Shown: positions 16,311 through 24,407, numbered from the stretch's first letter. The stretch is 64,000 bases of DNA from Fictibacillus solisalsi (GCF_900103485.1 NZ_FNHW01000001.1:1523418-1587417); one strand, 5' to 3'. The notes: generated from the sequence alone by a model not told the origin. A program made the numbers and translations.

Positions 16311-16532
16311 TTAATCATTGATGTTGCCATTATCATCAACCTGATCATTATCAAATGTCCGCGTTTCACTGTAATACGTCTGGGTGGCAATATTATTTCC
16401 GGTATTGCCAAACCCTGAGCCCGTATACGATTTTTCGCTTCGTTTAGGCTAGATCACTTTGGCATCACCAAAATTTAATACTGAGCTTTGATGAATTTTT
16501 TTAATATCAATCGATCCCACTGTTGCACTCAT
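16311..16532 (-). pseudogene. GerPF/GerPA-type spore germination protein broken by an amber codon
   Basis: AAGGGGGC then ATG at 16530-16532 opens MSATVGSIDIKKIH, then VLNFGDAKVI and a TAG at 16449-16451. The same frame continues PKRSEKSYTGSGFGNTG… to TAA at 16311, 73 codons in all. Both halves match GerPA/GerPF proteins (N-terminal VG…VNFGD, then SPK…YTGSG…NTGD). Intact homologues usually have Ser-Pro-Lys here, so TAG most simply arose from a TCG serine codon by one change. GerP proteins help nutrients pass the spore coat. The gene is isolated from any gerP operon. Confidence 0.85.
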
Positions 16533-16590
16533 GTCCAACGCCCCCTTGATTTTGTAGAATATCTTATGAAGGAAAAAGAAAAACTCCACA

Positions 16591-16624
16591 AAAAAAACAT
16601 GGCCCTATAAAAATGAGCCATGTT
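16591..16624 (-). terminator. Terminator of the NucA/NucB-domain gene
   Basis: AACATGGC and GCCATGTT pair around a 13-base loop with a long T run on the minus strand. Confidence 0.85.
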
Positions 16625-16642
16625 TTCCCTTTTATCAAATAT

Positions 16643-18325
16643 TTACGGAATGGCATACACTTCAACCGTAAATTCCTGGCCATCTGTATTTTCCGGATTG
16701 GCGATATAAAGGTCTTTCATTTTTTTTATATCTGATTTTGCTTTATTGGTTAAATCATAAAATATGGTTTCATCGATGCCAAAGCTGTCATCATGCATCA
16801 CATCGAATTTGGCGCTGGCTGGCCCTGAAGAAATCCTCCATTCCAGCTTGTTAGCATATGCAGGGATATCACCGATCTCAAAGTTATCGCTGGATCGATG
16901 GTCCTGTCCTGGTTTTGGGGTTCCATAAGAGGAAATGGTCGCCACTTTGACCGGTGCCTTTACTTGCACATTAAACGCATCCCTGTCTAATATGCGGTCA
17001 TAGGCATACCAGGCACCAAGCCACCTTCCCGCCGCATTATTGGATTCCTTAGAAATCAGGCGGACAGAGAACCAATCCTGTCCGTTCGTAGCTGAACCTT
17101 CCCACGTCGACGCGAATGGAAACTCATCGCATTCCTTTCCGGTCCGGTCTTCGTCCTTAAATTCCTTATTGCAGACAGACCGGGTTTTGTTCCGGTTTTT
17201 TGCATATTCTTCCGGATGTCTTTTCGTATACATACGTGTAAGCGGCGCTTTCCCAACAGCACCTGGTATTTTCTTGCCCAGCACATACGGTTTTGTCTCC
17301 TCGGGATGATCCATAGCGAATTTCCAATGTTCCCCCGCTTCTTTCAGAGGAGCGAATGCCGGATCTGTAATCGGAACATTCAGGACGGGATCTGCCCGGC
17401 TGAAAATCGCTCCCTGCCAAAAATGCTGATCCGGAAAGGCAAACATATATTTCGCAGAATCAAAGCGAACGCGCTGTTTGATCCCTTCTATTGTTTTCGT
17501 AAATTTCTTAGGTGCGTGTTTGATGGTCAGCTTGGGAGAGAAATCCATATAACCCACCTGGTCGGGATTAATTTCGCTTGGGGATGGTGCATCAGAAAGA
17601 AAAGTTTTCAAGCCGTAGTTGACATTTTTCCATTGCGCAATGGTACGTTCGACTGGCGGGGTATCCGGATCAGGCTTACAGTCTCCCGGATTTATCTTCG
17701 CCTCGCAGTCAAAATCAATTTTTAATTTGGCTCCGTTCAGTGAAGGGTTGGTCACCAAGATATCGTCAATGCTGTAATAAATCCTCATCTTCCGGCTTTG
17801 ATTGGAACCGAATCCAATCTCGGTAAACTGGATTTGCACCCCATCATAGGAGCAAATACCAAAACGGCATGACCGCGGCACCTGATAGGTGGCCACATGG
17901 GACCAGCAGAACGAATAGCGATTTTTAATATAGCCTGTACTTGATCCGCTGTCAGGGCTCCGCCGGCACTCCTCAACCGTGTTTATATGATCATAGTTAA
18001 AGGGTGGGGGTTCCCAGCCAAGCGCCGTAAATACCGGCGGACCCATCGGTGATTCATAGGAAGTACTTGCATTCCTGTCTTCTGTCTGGATTTCATTCAA
18101 GCTTTTTTGTCCTTCGTCGCTCTTTTGCTGCATCTGTTTCTCGCGGTATTTTTCAACCGATTTGCCTTTTTTCAGTTGCTGTTCCGCTTTTTCAGCCTGG
18201 TCGTTACTGATCCAATACGCTCCTCCTTTATCGTTTGCTTGTGCATTTGCTGCAGGTGCAGCGATTCCAGTAATCAAAAATAACAAGAGAACAGCAGTAA
18301 CGGGAAGCCTGATCAATCTGGCCAT
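16643..18325 (-). CDS. Large secreted protein with C-terminal NucA/NucB deoxyribonuclease-type domain
   Basis: A 560-residue protein with a signal peptide (RLPVTAVLLLFLITGIAA, cleavage after ANA). A charged linker (residues about 30-75) and a roughly 270-residue beta-rich region with several Cys follow. From about residue 385 comes VCNKEF…CDEFPFASTWEGS and SKESNNAAGRWLGAWYA…DRDAFNV, matching the CDEYPFAST and N-x-x-x-G-x-x-L blocks of NucA/NucB nucleases. A 60-residue tail follows. NucB itself is about 110-140 residues, so this is a large elaboration, perhaps a wall-associated or toxin-like nuclease. AGAGGAGG precedes ATG 18325; the longer frame from 18370 runs through that site. Confidence 0.75.
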   Translation of the reverse strand: MARLIRLPVTAVLLLFLITGIAAPAANAQANDKGGAYWISNDQAEKAEQQLKKGKSVEKYREKQMQQKSDEGQKSLNEIQTEDRNASTSYESPMGPPVFTALGWEPPPFNYDHINTVEECRRSPDSGSSTGYIKNRYSFCWSHVATYQVPRSCRFGICSYDGVQIQFTEIGFGSNQSRKMRIYYSIDDILVTNPSLNGAKLKIDFDCEAKINPGDCKPDPDTPPVERTIAQWKNVNYGLKTFLSDAPSPSEINPDQVGYMDFSPKLTIKHAPKKFTKTIEGIKQRVRFDSAKYMFAFPDQHFWQGAIFSRADPVLNVPITDPAFAPLKEAGEHWKFAMDHPEETKPYVLGKKIPGAVGKAPLTRMYTKRHPEEYAKNRNKTRSVCNKEFKDEDRTGKECDEFPFASTWEGSATNGQDWFSVRLISKESNNAAGRWLGAWYAYDRILDRDAFNVQVKAPVKVATISSYGTPKPGQDHRSSDNFEIGDIPAYANKLEWRISSGPASAKFDVMHDDSFGIDETIFYDLTNKAKSDIKKMKDLYIANPENTDGQEFTVEVYAIP

Positions 18326-18548
18326 TGCTTTACCTCCTCTTTTATTTTGATTTGGAAGAAGAGGTGCCAAAAGATGATGATTGCTCTGATTTTTGCCTAA
18401 CAGTACCTTTAATCACCCTCCAAATCGTTGTCATATTACTATAGAAAAATAACTCTTTACAATACTTCCCATAGAAAACCCTTCCAATCTCCTATTCATA
18501 TGATGATGCAACCGCTCTTATTAGGCCTATGGATGAACGACCAATGGC
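18326..18548. other. Intergenic spacer, promoter of the secreted nuclease-like gene
   Basis: No coding signal or repeat is seen on either strand. It must hold the promoter of the gene starting at 18325. Confidence 0.4.
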
Positions 18549-18550
18549 AT

Positions 18551-18588
18551 AAAAAAAGCATCTTTCCCTTTTTGGGAAAAATGCTTTT
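18551..18588 (-). terminator. Terminator of the DUF4870 gene
   Basis: AAAAGCAT-TTTCCC pairs with GGGAAA-ATGCTTTT around five T, with a seven-T tail on the minus strand. Confidence 0.88.
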
Positions 18589-18596
18589 AACCTTTA

Positions 18597-18905
18597 TTAA
18601 TTGACCCATGATCCTACAATGGGATACTGGAATTGACGGTCGTTCAAAGCCCGGACGATACCAATTATTGGTGCAATAATAGCCATCAGTCCGAAGATGA
18701 TCAGGAATGGAATACCAATGAGCACCCAGGACAGGAATGCAGATATACCGATTAATATTCCAATCACAAAGTGAAAGATCAGTGCTTGAAGAGCCAGGCT
18801 CTTCACTTCGCGGTCGGCAATGAGCAAGTAAATGATAAGCGGCACCACAATCGGCGCAAACCAGGTGCTCGCATGAATCAAAATACGTAATCCCTTATTT
18901 TCCAT
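18597..18905 (-). CDS. DUF4870-type small membrane protein
   Basis: A 102-residue protein with hydrophobic helices at about 8-27 and two more within 36-90, and the HASTWFAPIVVPLIIYLL start and FQYP tail common to DUF4870 proteins (Tic20-like fold). Function unknown; located in the cytoplasmic membrane. AGGGGAG lies 11 bases before the ATG, a slightly long distance. Single-gene unit with its own terminator. Confidence 0.85.
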   Translation of the reverse strand: MENKGLRILIHASTWFAPIVVPLIIYLLIADREVKSLALQALIFHFVIGILIGISAFLSWVLIGIPFLIIFGLMAIIAPIIGIVRALNDRQFQYPIVGSWVN

Positions 18906-19023
18906 ATGTTTCGAAACTCCCCTTAACTTTCATACTTAGTATACTCTTATCATATACAAGTTATGAAGTCTTGTAACTGAACCTGAGGCTGAAATTTGCT
19001 ACGCCTCAAGGCTTAGAAAATCC

Positions 19024-20076
19024 TCAGGAATCGATAGAACCCTGTAATACCCCTCGCCACAGGGTAAGCTGTTCTTCCCCTTTTTTCTCCGTTAACAGGC
19101 GGTCGGCCAGTTGGGTGCCTTCTCCAATGGTAGGTGTATGGCCCATCAAATAGAAACGCAAACCTGCGTTGAGTACCACTTGGTTCCGGTATGGCAATAA
19201 AACATCCGATTGCTCTCCTGCCAGTAGTTGTGTCATCAAACCTGCTTGTTCATCTGCATTCAGCACTTCTTTGTTAAGTTCTTTTTCATGTCTCAAACCA
19301 TAATCAGACGGGTCAATAATGATGGACTCGCTTGATTCCTTGCCGATGTTATAAATAAAGCTGCTTCGATGAACCGGCAGATCCTCTGAACCTTCCACTC
19401 CTTGGACAATATAAGCTCTTTCGTAGTTTAATTGTTGAAGACTGGGAACAATCTTATTTACAGCTGTTCGGTGAAAAACACCAAGAATGATGGAATTTGC
19501 CCCTGACATGTCCAAGAGCTTTTCCACGGTATTCATGATTGTCCGAACTCCCATTTCCTCACGGATTTTTCGTAAGTCAGCCAGCGGCGGGCACAGTTTG
19601 TCAGTCCATGCAAAACCAATATTCACAGCTTTGAGCGCTGCTTGAACTTCACCTTTTGTCTGTGCAATAGGAACAGAAAGCTTTTGCAGAATCGTTTTTA
19701 GTGATGTCCCGTTTTTGGGAGGAAGTGATTCGCTGGCGTGCAAAAATACAGGAAGCCCCTGCTGGGATAGTAAAATATTGACGGGTATCGTAGCAGCAAA
19801 CGAGTTGCGGCCGTTATACGGACCTCCGCAATCCAATATACCGCCTTCTGCCCGGGGCCGCTCAAGCCGCTGAGTATTTCTTCTAAATTCATGAATGAAA
19901 GCCAGCAGCTCATCCGGACTCTCGGTTTTTATCCGTTCCGCCATTAAAAAAGCGGCCATTTGAGCTTCAGTGGCTTCACCTGAAGTCATGCATTTTGCTG
20001 CTTCAAGTGCTTCCTCATAGGAAAGGTCTTTCGCTCCTCTTTTTCCCCGTCCTACTTCTTTGATCCATTTTTGCAT
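19024..20076 (-). CDS. Anthranilate phosphoribosyltransferase-like protein (TrpD2/YbiB type)
   Basis: A 350-residue protein of the glycosyltransferase family 3 fold: N-terminal helical domain (EALEAAKCMTSGEATEAQMAAFLMA), then the phosphoribosyl-binding region. The TrpD signature GTGGD is replaced by DCGGPYNGRNSF near 82-93, and later motifs read VRTIMNTVEKLLDM and GVEGSEDLP. This points to a TrpD2-like paralogue rather than a tryptophan enzyme; no trp genes are near. E. coli YbiB, in this group, binds nucleic acid. ATG 20076 is eight bases after GAGAGGTGG. Divergent from bioY. Confidence 0.8.
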   Translation of the reverse strand: MQKWIKEVGRGKRGAKDLSYEEALEAAKCMTSGEATEAQMAAFLMAERIKTESPDELLAFIHEFRRNTQRLERPRAEGGILDCGGPYNGRNSFAATIPVNILLSQQGLPVFLHASESLPPKNGTSLKTILQKLSVPIAQTKGEVQAALKAVNIGFAWTDKLCPPLADLRKIREEMGVRTIMNTVEKLLDMSGANSIILGVFHRTAVNKIVPSLQQLNYERAYIVQGVEGSEDLPVHRSSFIYNIGKESSESIIIDPSDYGLRHEKELNKEVLNADEQAGLMTQLLAGEQSDVLLPYRNQVVLNAGLRFYLMGHTPTIGEGTQLADRLLTEKKGEEQLTLWRGVLQGSIDS

Positions 20077-20170
20077 GGCATGCGCCACCTCTCTTCTCAA
20101 TTTATTTTAGAATTATCTCATTTCTTTTAAAGATAGGGCAACCGTTTCTTTTAAAGAATAGTTATTCAAT

Positions 20171-20226
20171 ATTCGTTAACCTTGAATAAAATATGGTTGA
20201 CATTAAAATTAAGAATCCCTTACCAT
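20171..20226 (+). promoter_or_regulatory. BirA operator and promoter of the bioY-yhfT-yhfS operon
   Basis: ATTCGTTAACC (20171-20181), 13 bases, GGTTGACATT (20195-20204). This matches the BirA operator form known from Bacillus bio operons (GTTAACC-TTTGAATA…-GGTTAAC). A -35 TTGACA (20197-20202) lies inside the right half-site and a TACCAT -10 follows 18 bases later, so bound BirA would block RNA polymerase. TATAAT at 20235-20240 is an alternative -10. Confidence 0.85.
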
Positions 20227-20264
20227 AAAGTTGTTATAATAAATGAATATAAGGAGAAAACCAC

Positions 20265-20843
20265 ATGAAAGTTAATGAAATTACCTATGTCGCATTATTT
20301 GCAGCAATTATGGGAGTACTCGGGCTGGTTCCGCCAATTATGCTTTCTTTTACTCCAGTGCCCATTACTCTCCAGACATTTGGTGTTATACTTGCAGGAG
20401 GTCTGCTTGGTGCAAGATTAGGAGCAACCAGTCAAATACTCTTCCTGATGATCGTCGCTGCCGGACTGCCGCTTCTTTCTGGAGGCAGAGGGGGCTTAAG
20501 TGTATTTGCAGGACCGAGTTCAGGTTATTTAATTTCATATCCAATTACTGCCTTTTGTATCGGATATTTATTATCCCGCTTTCGTCCGTTAAAACTACAT
20601 CATATTCTTCTCATTAATTTAACAGTTGGAATTCTGCTCATTTATGCCATTGGAATCCCCATACAAGCCTTCATGATGGATATACCTGTTTTGGCTGCTG
20701 TTAAGTTAAGCCTCGTTTATATACCAGGAGATGTGATAAAAGCGGTCTTTGCGTCGCTTTTAATCAACAAAATTAGAAAAAACCTTTTTTTCTCCCGCTC
20801 ATTGGCAACAAATGATATCCATCATGCTTCTAAAAATAGTTAA
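20265..20843 (+). CDS. bioY: Biotin ECF transporter S component BioY
   Basis: A 192-residue membrane protein with six hydrophobic segments and BioY signatures: FTPVPITLQTFGVILAGGLLG near 26-46, GLPLLSGGRGGLSVFAGPSSGY near 69-90 and YIPGDVIKA near 157. It binds biotin in the membrane and works with ECF energising subunits encoded elsewhere. AAGGAG precedes the ATG. It corresponds to yhfU of Bacillus subtilis by its position ahead of yhfT and yhfS. A strong hairpin follows its stop, so downstream genes may be partly attenuated. Confidence 0.95.
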   Translation: MKVNEITYVALFAAIMGVLGLVPPIMLSFTPVPITLQTFGVILAGGLLGARLGATSQILFLMIVAAGLPLLSGGRGGLSVFAGPSSGYLISYPITAFCIGYLLSRFRPLKLHHILLINLTVGILLIYAIGIPIQAFMMDIPVLAAVKLSLVYIPGDVIKAVFASLLINKIRKNLFFSRSLATNDIHHASKNS

Positions 20844-20848
20844 CTGCC

Positions 20849-20874
20849 AGAGACACGTAATGTGTCTCTTTTTT
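20849..20874 (+). terminator. Terminator-like hairpin between bioY and yhfT
   Basis: AGAGACAC pairs perfectly with GTGTCTCT around a five-base loop, followed by five further T. It ends only two bases before the ribosome binding site of yhfT, so it would lower rather than abolish downstream transcription. Confidence 0.85.
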
Positions 20875-20890
20875 GAAAGGAGAGTGCATC

Positions 20891-22360
20891 GTGAAATTCA
20901 TTACAGAGACCTATAACTCTTTCGCAAAATTATACCCCGAGCAAACGGCAATTCATACTTCTAACCAACAAATCAGTTATAAAAAATGGAACATTTTAAT
21001 CAATCAAACGGCCCACTGGCTGCATGCCCTTCCTACAGAAACCAAGACCATCGGCGTCCTGCTGCCAAACGGCATTCCTTTTTTACAGATGTTCCTTGGA
21101 GCTTGCAAGGCGGGCTGGATTGCTGTTCCATATGATTTAAAATGGAATCTAACAGAACTAAAACAACGAATTCATCTTTCAAACCCTTCTTTCATTGTTA
21201 CCACACGAGAGATTTACTCAAAAATAAAACAACAGATCCCTAATGTCGTGGTGCTGGAAGAATGCTTACACGAAATTTCTCAATGTAGCACCTCCTTTGA
21301 ATGGGAGCCAGAAGATGATCTTCCGTTTTATATTGGTTTTACATCCGGAACCACCGGAAGCCCCAAAGCCTTTATTCGCTCTCAGGACTCGTGGGGTGCC
21401 AGCTTTGATTGCAATCGCATCGATTTTGAATTAGATGAAACCGATCATATACTTATTCCTGGAGCCTTAATCCATTCTCATTTTCTGTATGGGGCTGTAA
21501 GCACACTGTACTTGGGCGGGACAGTTTATTTGTTAGAAAAGTTCTCCGCTGCAAAGGTTTTATCATGGATAAACACGCTTCCCATTACAGCCGCCTATGT
21601 CGTTCCAACGATGATTGAAGGGTTATTGAAGGAAATGATTTCTTTCAATAAACCGCTAAAAATGATCTCTTCTGGTGCCAAATGGAATGAAAGATCCAAA
21701 ATTCAAATCAGGCAAAGCTTTCCTGAACTGTCTCTGTATGAATTTTATGGCGCCAGTGAACTGAGCTTTATTACAGTGCTTTCCGAAAAAGAAGGATTAC
21801 AGAAAGATCGAACAGTAGGAAAACCTTGTTACGGCGTGGATGTCCAAGTGCGTGATGACGGCGGGGAAATTGTACAACCATATACAACCGGGAAAATCTA
21901 TGTCAAAAGCAAATACTTGATAAACGGGTACTTTGACCACGAAAGAGTCCTTCAACCCATTCAGGATGAGGAGGGATGGGCTACAGTCCATGATATGGGC
22001 TATGTTGACGAGGATGGATTTTTATACATCACTGGTCGTGAACAAAACATGATTTTATATGGCGGAATCAATATATTTCCTGAAGAAATTGAAAAAGTTA
22101 TTTCCATTCATCCGGATGTTGAAGAAGTAGCAGTTATCGGATTGACCGATTCATATTGGGGCCAGGTGACTGCTGCTGTAATTAAAGGAAAAAGCAATCT
22201 CACAGAAATCCACTTAAAGAGGTTCTGTAAGAAGCACTTGTCCTCTTATAAAATTCCGCGAAAATGGTTCTTTCTAAATGAAATGCCCTATACAACCAGC
22301 GGGAAGATCGCACGTGCAGACCTTGTGAAGCAGATAGAAAGACAGGTGAGCCATCATTAA
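20891..22360 (+). CDS. yhfT: Acyl-CoA synthetase (AMP-forming), YhfT-like
   Basis: A 489-residue class I adenylate-forming enzyme. Motifs in order: P-loop FTSGTTGSPKAFIRS near 149-163, YEFYGASELS near 284, GREQNMILYGGINIFPEEIE near 386-405 and the C-terminal lysine in TTSGKIARADL near 470. It activates a carboxylic acid to its CoA thioester. GTG 20891 is used because AAAGGAG lies seven bases upstream; TTG 20873 overlaps the terminator. Joint BirA control with bioY suggests its acid feeds biotin synthesis (pimelate or a longer diacid), but this is inference. Confidence 0.9.
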   Translation: MKFITETYNSFAKLYPEQTAIHTSNQQISYKKWNILINQTAHWLHALPTETKTIGVLLPNGIPFLQMFLGACKAGWIAVPYDLKWNLTELKQRIHLSNPSFIVTTREIYSKIKQQIPNVVVLEECLHEISQCSTSFEWEPEDDLPFYIGFTSGTTGSPKAFIRSQDSWGASFDCNRIDFELDETDHILIPGALIHSHFLYGAVSTLYLGGTVYLLEKFSAAKVLSWINTLPITAAYVVPTMIEGLLKEMISFNKPLKMISSGAKWNERSKIQIRQSFPELSLYEFYGASELSFITVLSEKEGLQKDRTVGKPCYGVDVQVRDDGGEIVQPYTTGKIYVKSKYLINGYFDHERVLQPIQDEEGWATVHDMGYVDEDGFLYITGREQNMILYGGINIFPEEIEKVISIHPDVEEVAVIGLTDSYWGQVTAAVIKGKSNLTEIHLKRFCKKHLSSYKIPRKWFFLNEMPYTTSGKIARADLVKQIERQVSHH

Positions 22361-23450
22361 AAGAGCTGTCATTGTAAGAGCGATTCGAACTCCGATTGGT
22401 AAAGCTGGCGGAATTTTCAAGGACATTCCCTTATATGAGCTTGCAGCTCCCGTTCTAAAATATGCAGCTGCTGGTGTCGAGGAAAAAATCGATGATGTCA
22501 TTTTGGGAAATGTCGTGGGACCGGGTGGAAATGCAGCCCGGGTTTCTGCATTAGAAGCAGGATTTCCCCTCTCGGTTACCGGGGTCACCATTGACCGCCA
22601 ATGCAGTGCTGGACTGGAAGCCATTCGACTGGCTTCATACCTGATTCAGGGAGGTGCCGGGCAGTGTTACATTGCAGGTGGTGCAGAAAGCTCCAGCACC
22701 TCCACCTACTCTGCCAGAGCCCGATTTGCCCCCGATCACATTGGGGATCCCGATATGGGTGTTGCCGCAGAAAATGTAGCTGACAAATATGATATATCAA
22801 AAGAAGTTCAAGATGAATATGCGCTATTGAGTTATAAAAAAAGCTGGGAATCTTATCATGAAGGATATTTCGATCACGAGATGATTCCGGTCGGACCATA
22901 CAGCCAGGACGAACTATTTCTCAAAAAAAGAAAGATGGAGCTTCTTGTACAAAGAGCAAAACCCCTATTTAAAAAGGATGGGACGGTTACCGCCGCTAAC
23001 AGTTGCGGGATCCATGACGGAGCGGCTGCTGTCCTTATCATGGAAGAAAACACAGCAAAAAAGAACGGGTTGAAGCCTGTTTTACGATTTATGGATAGTG
23101 AGGTGACTGGTGTTCATCCAAAATACCCCGGTGCATCCCCGATTCCTGCGATCAAATCTTTATTGCAGAGAAATAAGTTAACCATTTCAGACATCGATTT
23201 ATTTGAAATCAATGAAGCATTTGCCTCCAAAGTCGTCGCTTGTTCAAAGGAACTGGCCATCCCTTATGAAAAATTAAATATTCGGGGTGGTGCATTATCT
23301 CTCGGACACCCTTATGGGGCATCCGGCAGTATAATGATTACCCGGCTTTTCTATGAGGTTCAAAGAAGAAAAGATGTAAACCATGTACTGGCAGCAATTG
23401 GGAGTGGAGGAGGCATCTGTGTGGCTATCCTATTTGAGGTGGTAACATGA
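22356..23450 (+). CDS. yhfS: Thiolase (acetyl-CoA acyltransferase), YhfS-like, with an apparent ATT start
   Basis: The complete thiolase N-terminus KRAVIVRAIRTPIGKAGGIF begins right after an ATT at 22356-22358, which overlaps the TAA of yhfT (ATTAA). The frame has a TGA four codons earlier and no ATG/GTG/TTG until 22503, which would remove the conserved start. AGGTGA lies six bases before the ATT. Catalytic residues are visible: Cys in DRQCSAGLEA near 84, His in LSLGHPYGASGS near 313, and the GSGGGICVAI end. The active Cys of the last motif is displaced relative to CIGGGQG. 364 residues, normal length. It cleaves or forms 3-oxoacyl-CoA. Confidence 0.9.
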   Translation: MKRAVIVRAIRTPIGKAGGIFKDIPLYELAAPVLKYAAAGVEEKIDDVILGNVVGPGGNAARVSALEAGFPLSVTGVTIDRQCSAGLEAIRLASYLIQGGAGQCYIAGGAESSSTSTYSARARFAPDHIGDPDMGVAAENVADKYDISKEVQDEYALLSYKKSWESYHEGYFDHEMIPVGPYSQDELFLKKRKMELLVQRAKPLFKKDGTVTAANSCGIHDGAAAVLIMEENTAKKNGLKPVLRFMDSEVTGVHPKYPGASPIPAIKSLLQRNKLTISDIDLFEINEAFASKVVACSKELAIPYEKLNIRGGALSLGHPYGASGSIMITRLFYEVQRRKDVNHVLAAIGSGGGICVAILFEVVT

Positions 23451-23842
23451 GAACAAAGGACCATGAAATTATGTTCAGTAGCGAAAAGGTTCAGGAGTTT
23501 GTTCAACTGACCGGTGAACGTAATCCTATCTATCAGAGTATCGATAAGGCAAAAGAGTATGGCTTCAAAACAATACCTCTGCCCCCCGCTATGCCAAACA
23601 TAGTCTATCAGTGGATTGAAATTCCGTGGAAGCTGGAACATCCTGTAATACTTCGAAAACAGAACTGCGTACTGCATCAAAGGATGTTTATTGGAGAGCG
23701 TTATCGTGCAGTGGTAAAAGTTACAGATCAAAATAAACGCCAACACCATTTCTTTGTCCAACAAACCCTCTGCATTTATAACCGGGATGGACAACTTTGC
23801 TTTGAAGGGATATCTGATTTGATAGCGGGTGGTTTGTCATGA
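23447..23842 (+). CDS. MaoC-like hot-dog dehydratase, first of a pair
   Basis: A 131-residue protein with the FAS1-type dehydratase hot-dog pattern: SSEKVQEFVQLTGERNPIY at 11-29, then PPAMPNI and HQRMFIGERYRAVVKV. It has NPIY where active (R)-hydratases have D-x-x-x-x-H, so it may be the substrate-binding partner of the following gene product. ATG overlaps the thiolase stop (ATGA), a sign of coupling. Pairs of this kind (as in mycobacterial HadAB or ChsH1-ChsH2) form heterodimeric enoyl-CoA hydratases. Confidence 0.8.
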   Translation: MRTKDHEIMFSSEKVQEFVQLTGERNPIYQSIDKAKEYGFKTIPLPPAMPNIVYQWIEIPWKLEHPVILRKQNCVLHQRMFIGERYRAVVKVTDQNKRQHHFFVQQTLCIYNRDGQLCFEGISDLIAGGLS

Positions 23843-24186
23843 ACATACTCACCTTTCAAATTACTGAAAAGGATATTGAACAATATGCTGTCATTTCTGG
23901 AGATACTAATCCCATTCATCTGGATATCGATGCAGCAAAACAGCATGGGTTTCCTGATAGAGTCGCTCACGGGATGTTAACCATTTCCAAAGTACTCGGC
24001 GTGCTTTCCAATGATGTCCTTTCCCCCTACGAAGCTATAACAGACTATAATTTCAGTTTTTCAGCTCCAGTTTTTGCAGGGAATCAAATAACGCTCAGCA
24101 TCAAACAAACCAAGAACAGCATCAGTGTTTCAGGAGAATGTGAAGACAAGAAAGTCATAAAAGGATTCGTCAGGCTAGCGGAATAA
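23839..24186 (+). CDS. MaoC-like (R)-specific enoyl-CoA hydratase, second of a pair
   Basis: A 115-residue hot-dog protein with the catalytic MaoC motif ISGDTNPIHLD…GFPDRVAHGML (Asp and His near residues 22 and 27), then FSAPVFAGNQI. It hydrates 2-enoyl-CoA to 3-hydroxyacyl-CoA or the reverse. It overlaps the preceding gene by four bases (ATGA). Together with the ligase and thiolase it supplies three of the activities of a beta-oxidation spiral; no acyl-CoA or 3-hydroxyacyl-CoA dehydrogenase is present in the operon. Confidence 0.85.
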   Translation: MNILTFQITEKDIEQYAVISGDTNPIHLDIDAAKQHGFPDRVAHGMLTISKVLGVLSNDVLSPYEAITDYNFSFSAPVFAGNQITLSIKQTKNSISVSGECEDKKVIKGFVRLAE

Positions 24187-24194
24187 ACTGCTGT

Positions 24195-24352
24195 CTAATG
24201 TGCAAATGTTTCATCTTCGGCAGGAACTAGAATAAGTAAGAAAGGTCCTTCATTTACTTTTAAAATTACAAGTTCCTCAGTATTGTTTGGCAGCTCATTT
24301 TGTCATTCATCATAGTCCATTTTTCTTCACTTGAATATACGTTTTTGCCCAT
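24195..24352 (-). pseudogene. Small protein gene (about 52 residues) with a one-base A-run frameshift
   Basis: GGAGGTG then ATG 24350-24352 opens MGKNVYSSEEKWTMMNDK. The frame then fails. One base away it continues NELPNNTEELVILKVNEG and LLILVPAEDETFAH to TAG at 24195. Adding a single A to the GACAAAATG run restores one 52-codon frame. I do not recognise the protein. The break may be real, a phase-variable tract or a sequencing error. Confidence 0.6.
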
Positions 24353-24356
24353 GCAA

Positions 24357-24407
24357 AAACACCTCCGAATTTTCACTTGTTTAAGTGAAACATTTCGAAG
24401 GTGTTTT
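24357..24407. terminator. Bidirectional hairpin covering a ribosome binding site
   Basis: AAACACCT-C-CGAA pairs with TTCG-A-AGGTGTTT, with an inner TTCACTT/AAGTGAA stem. On the plus strand it can end the bioY operon (TTTTATT tail). On the minus strand its 3' arm contains the GGAGGTG of the small gene starting at 24352, so it could also hide that site. Confidence 0.75.

Noticed and set aside
20873-20890. TTG 20873 as the acyl-CoA ligase start
   Set aside because: It lies in the T run of the terminator; GTG 20891 has the spaced AAAGGAG.
22503-23450. TTG 22503 as the thiolase start
   Set aside because: It would discard the conserved first 49 residues, including RTPIGKAGG, which are intact upstream.
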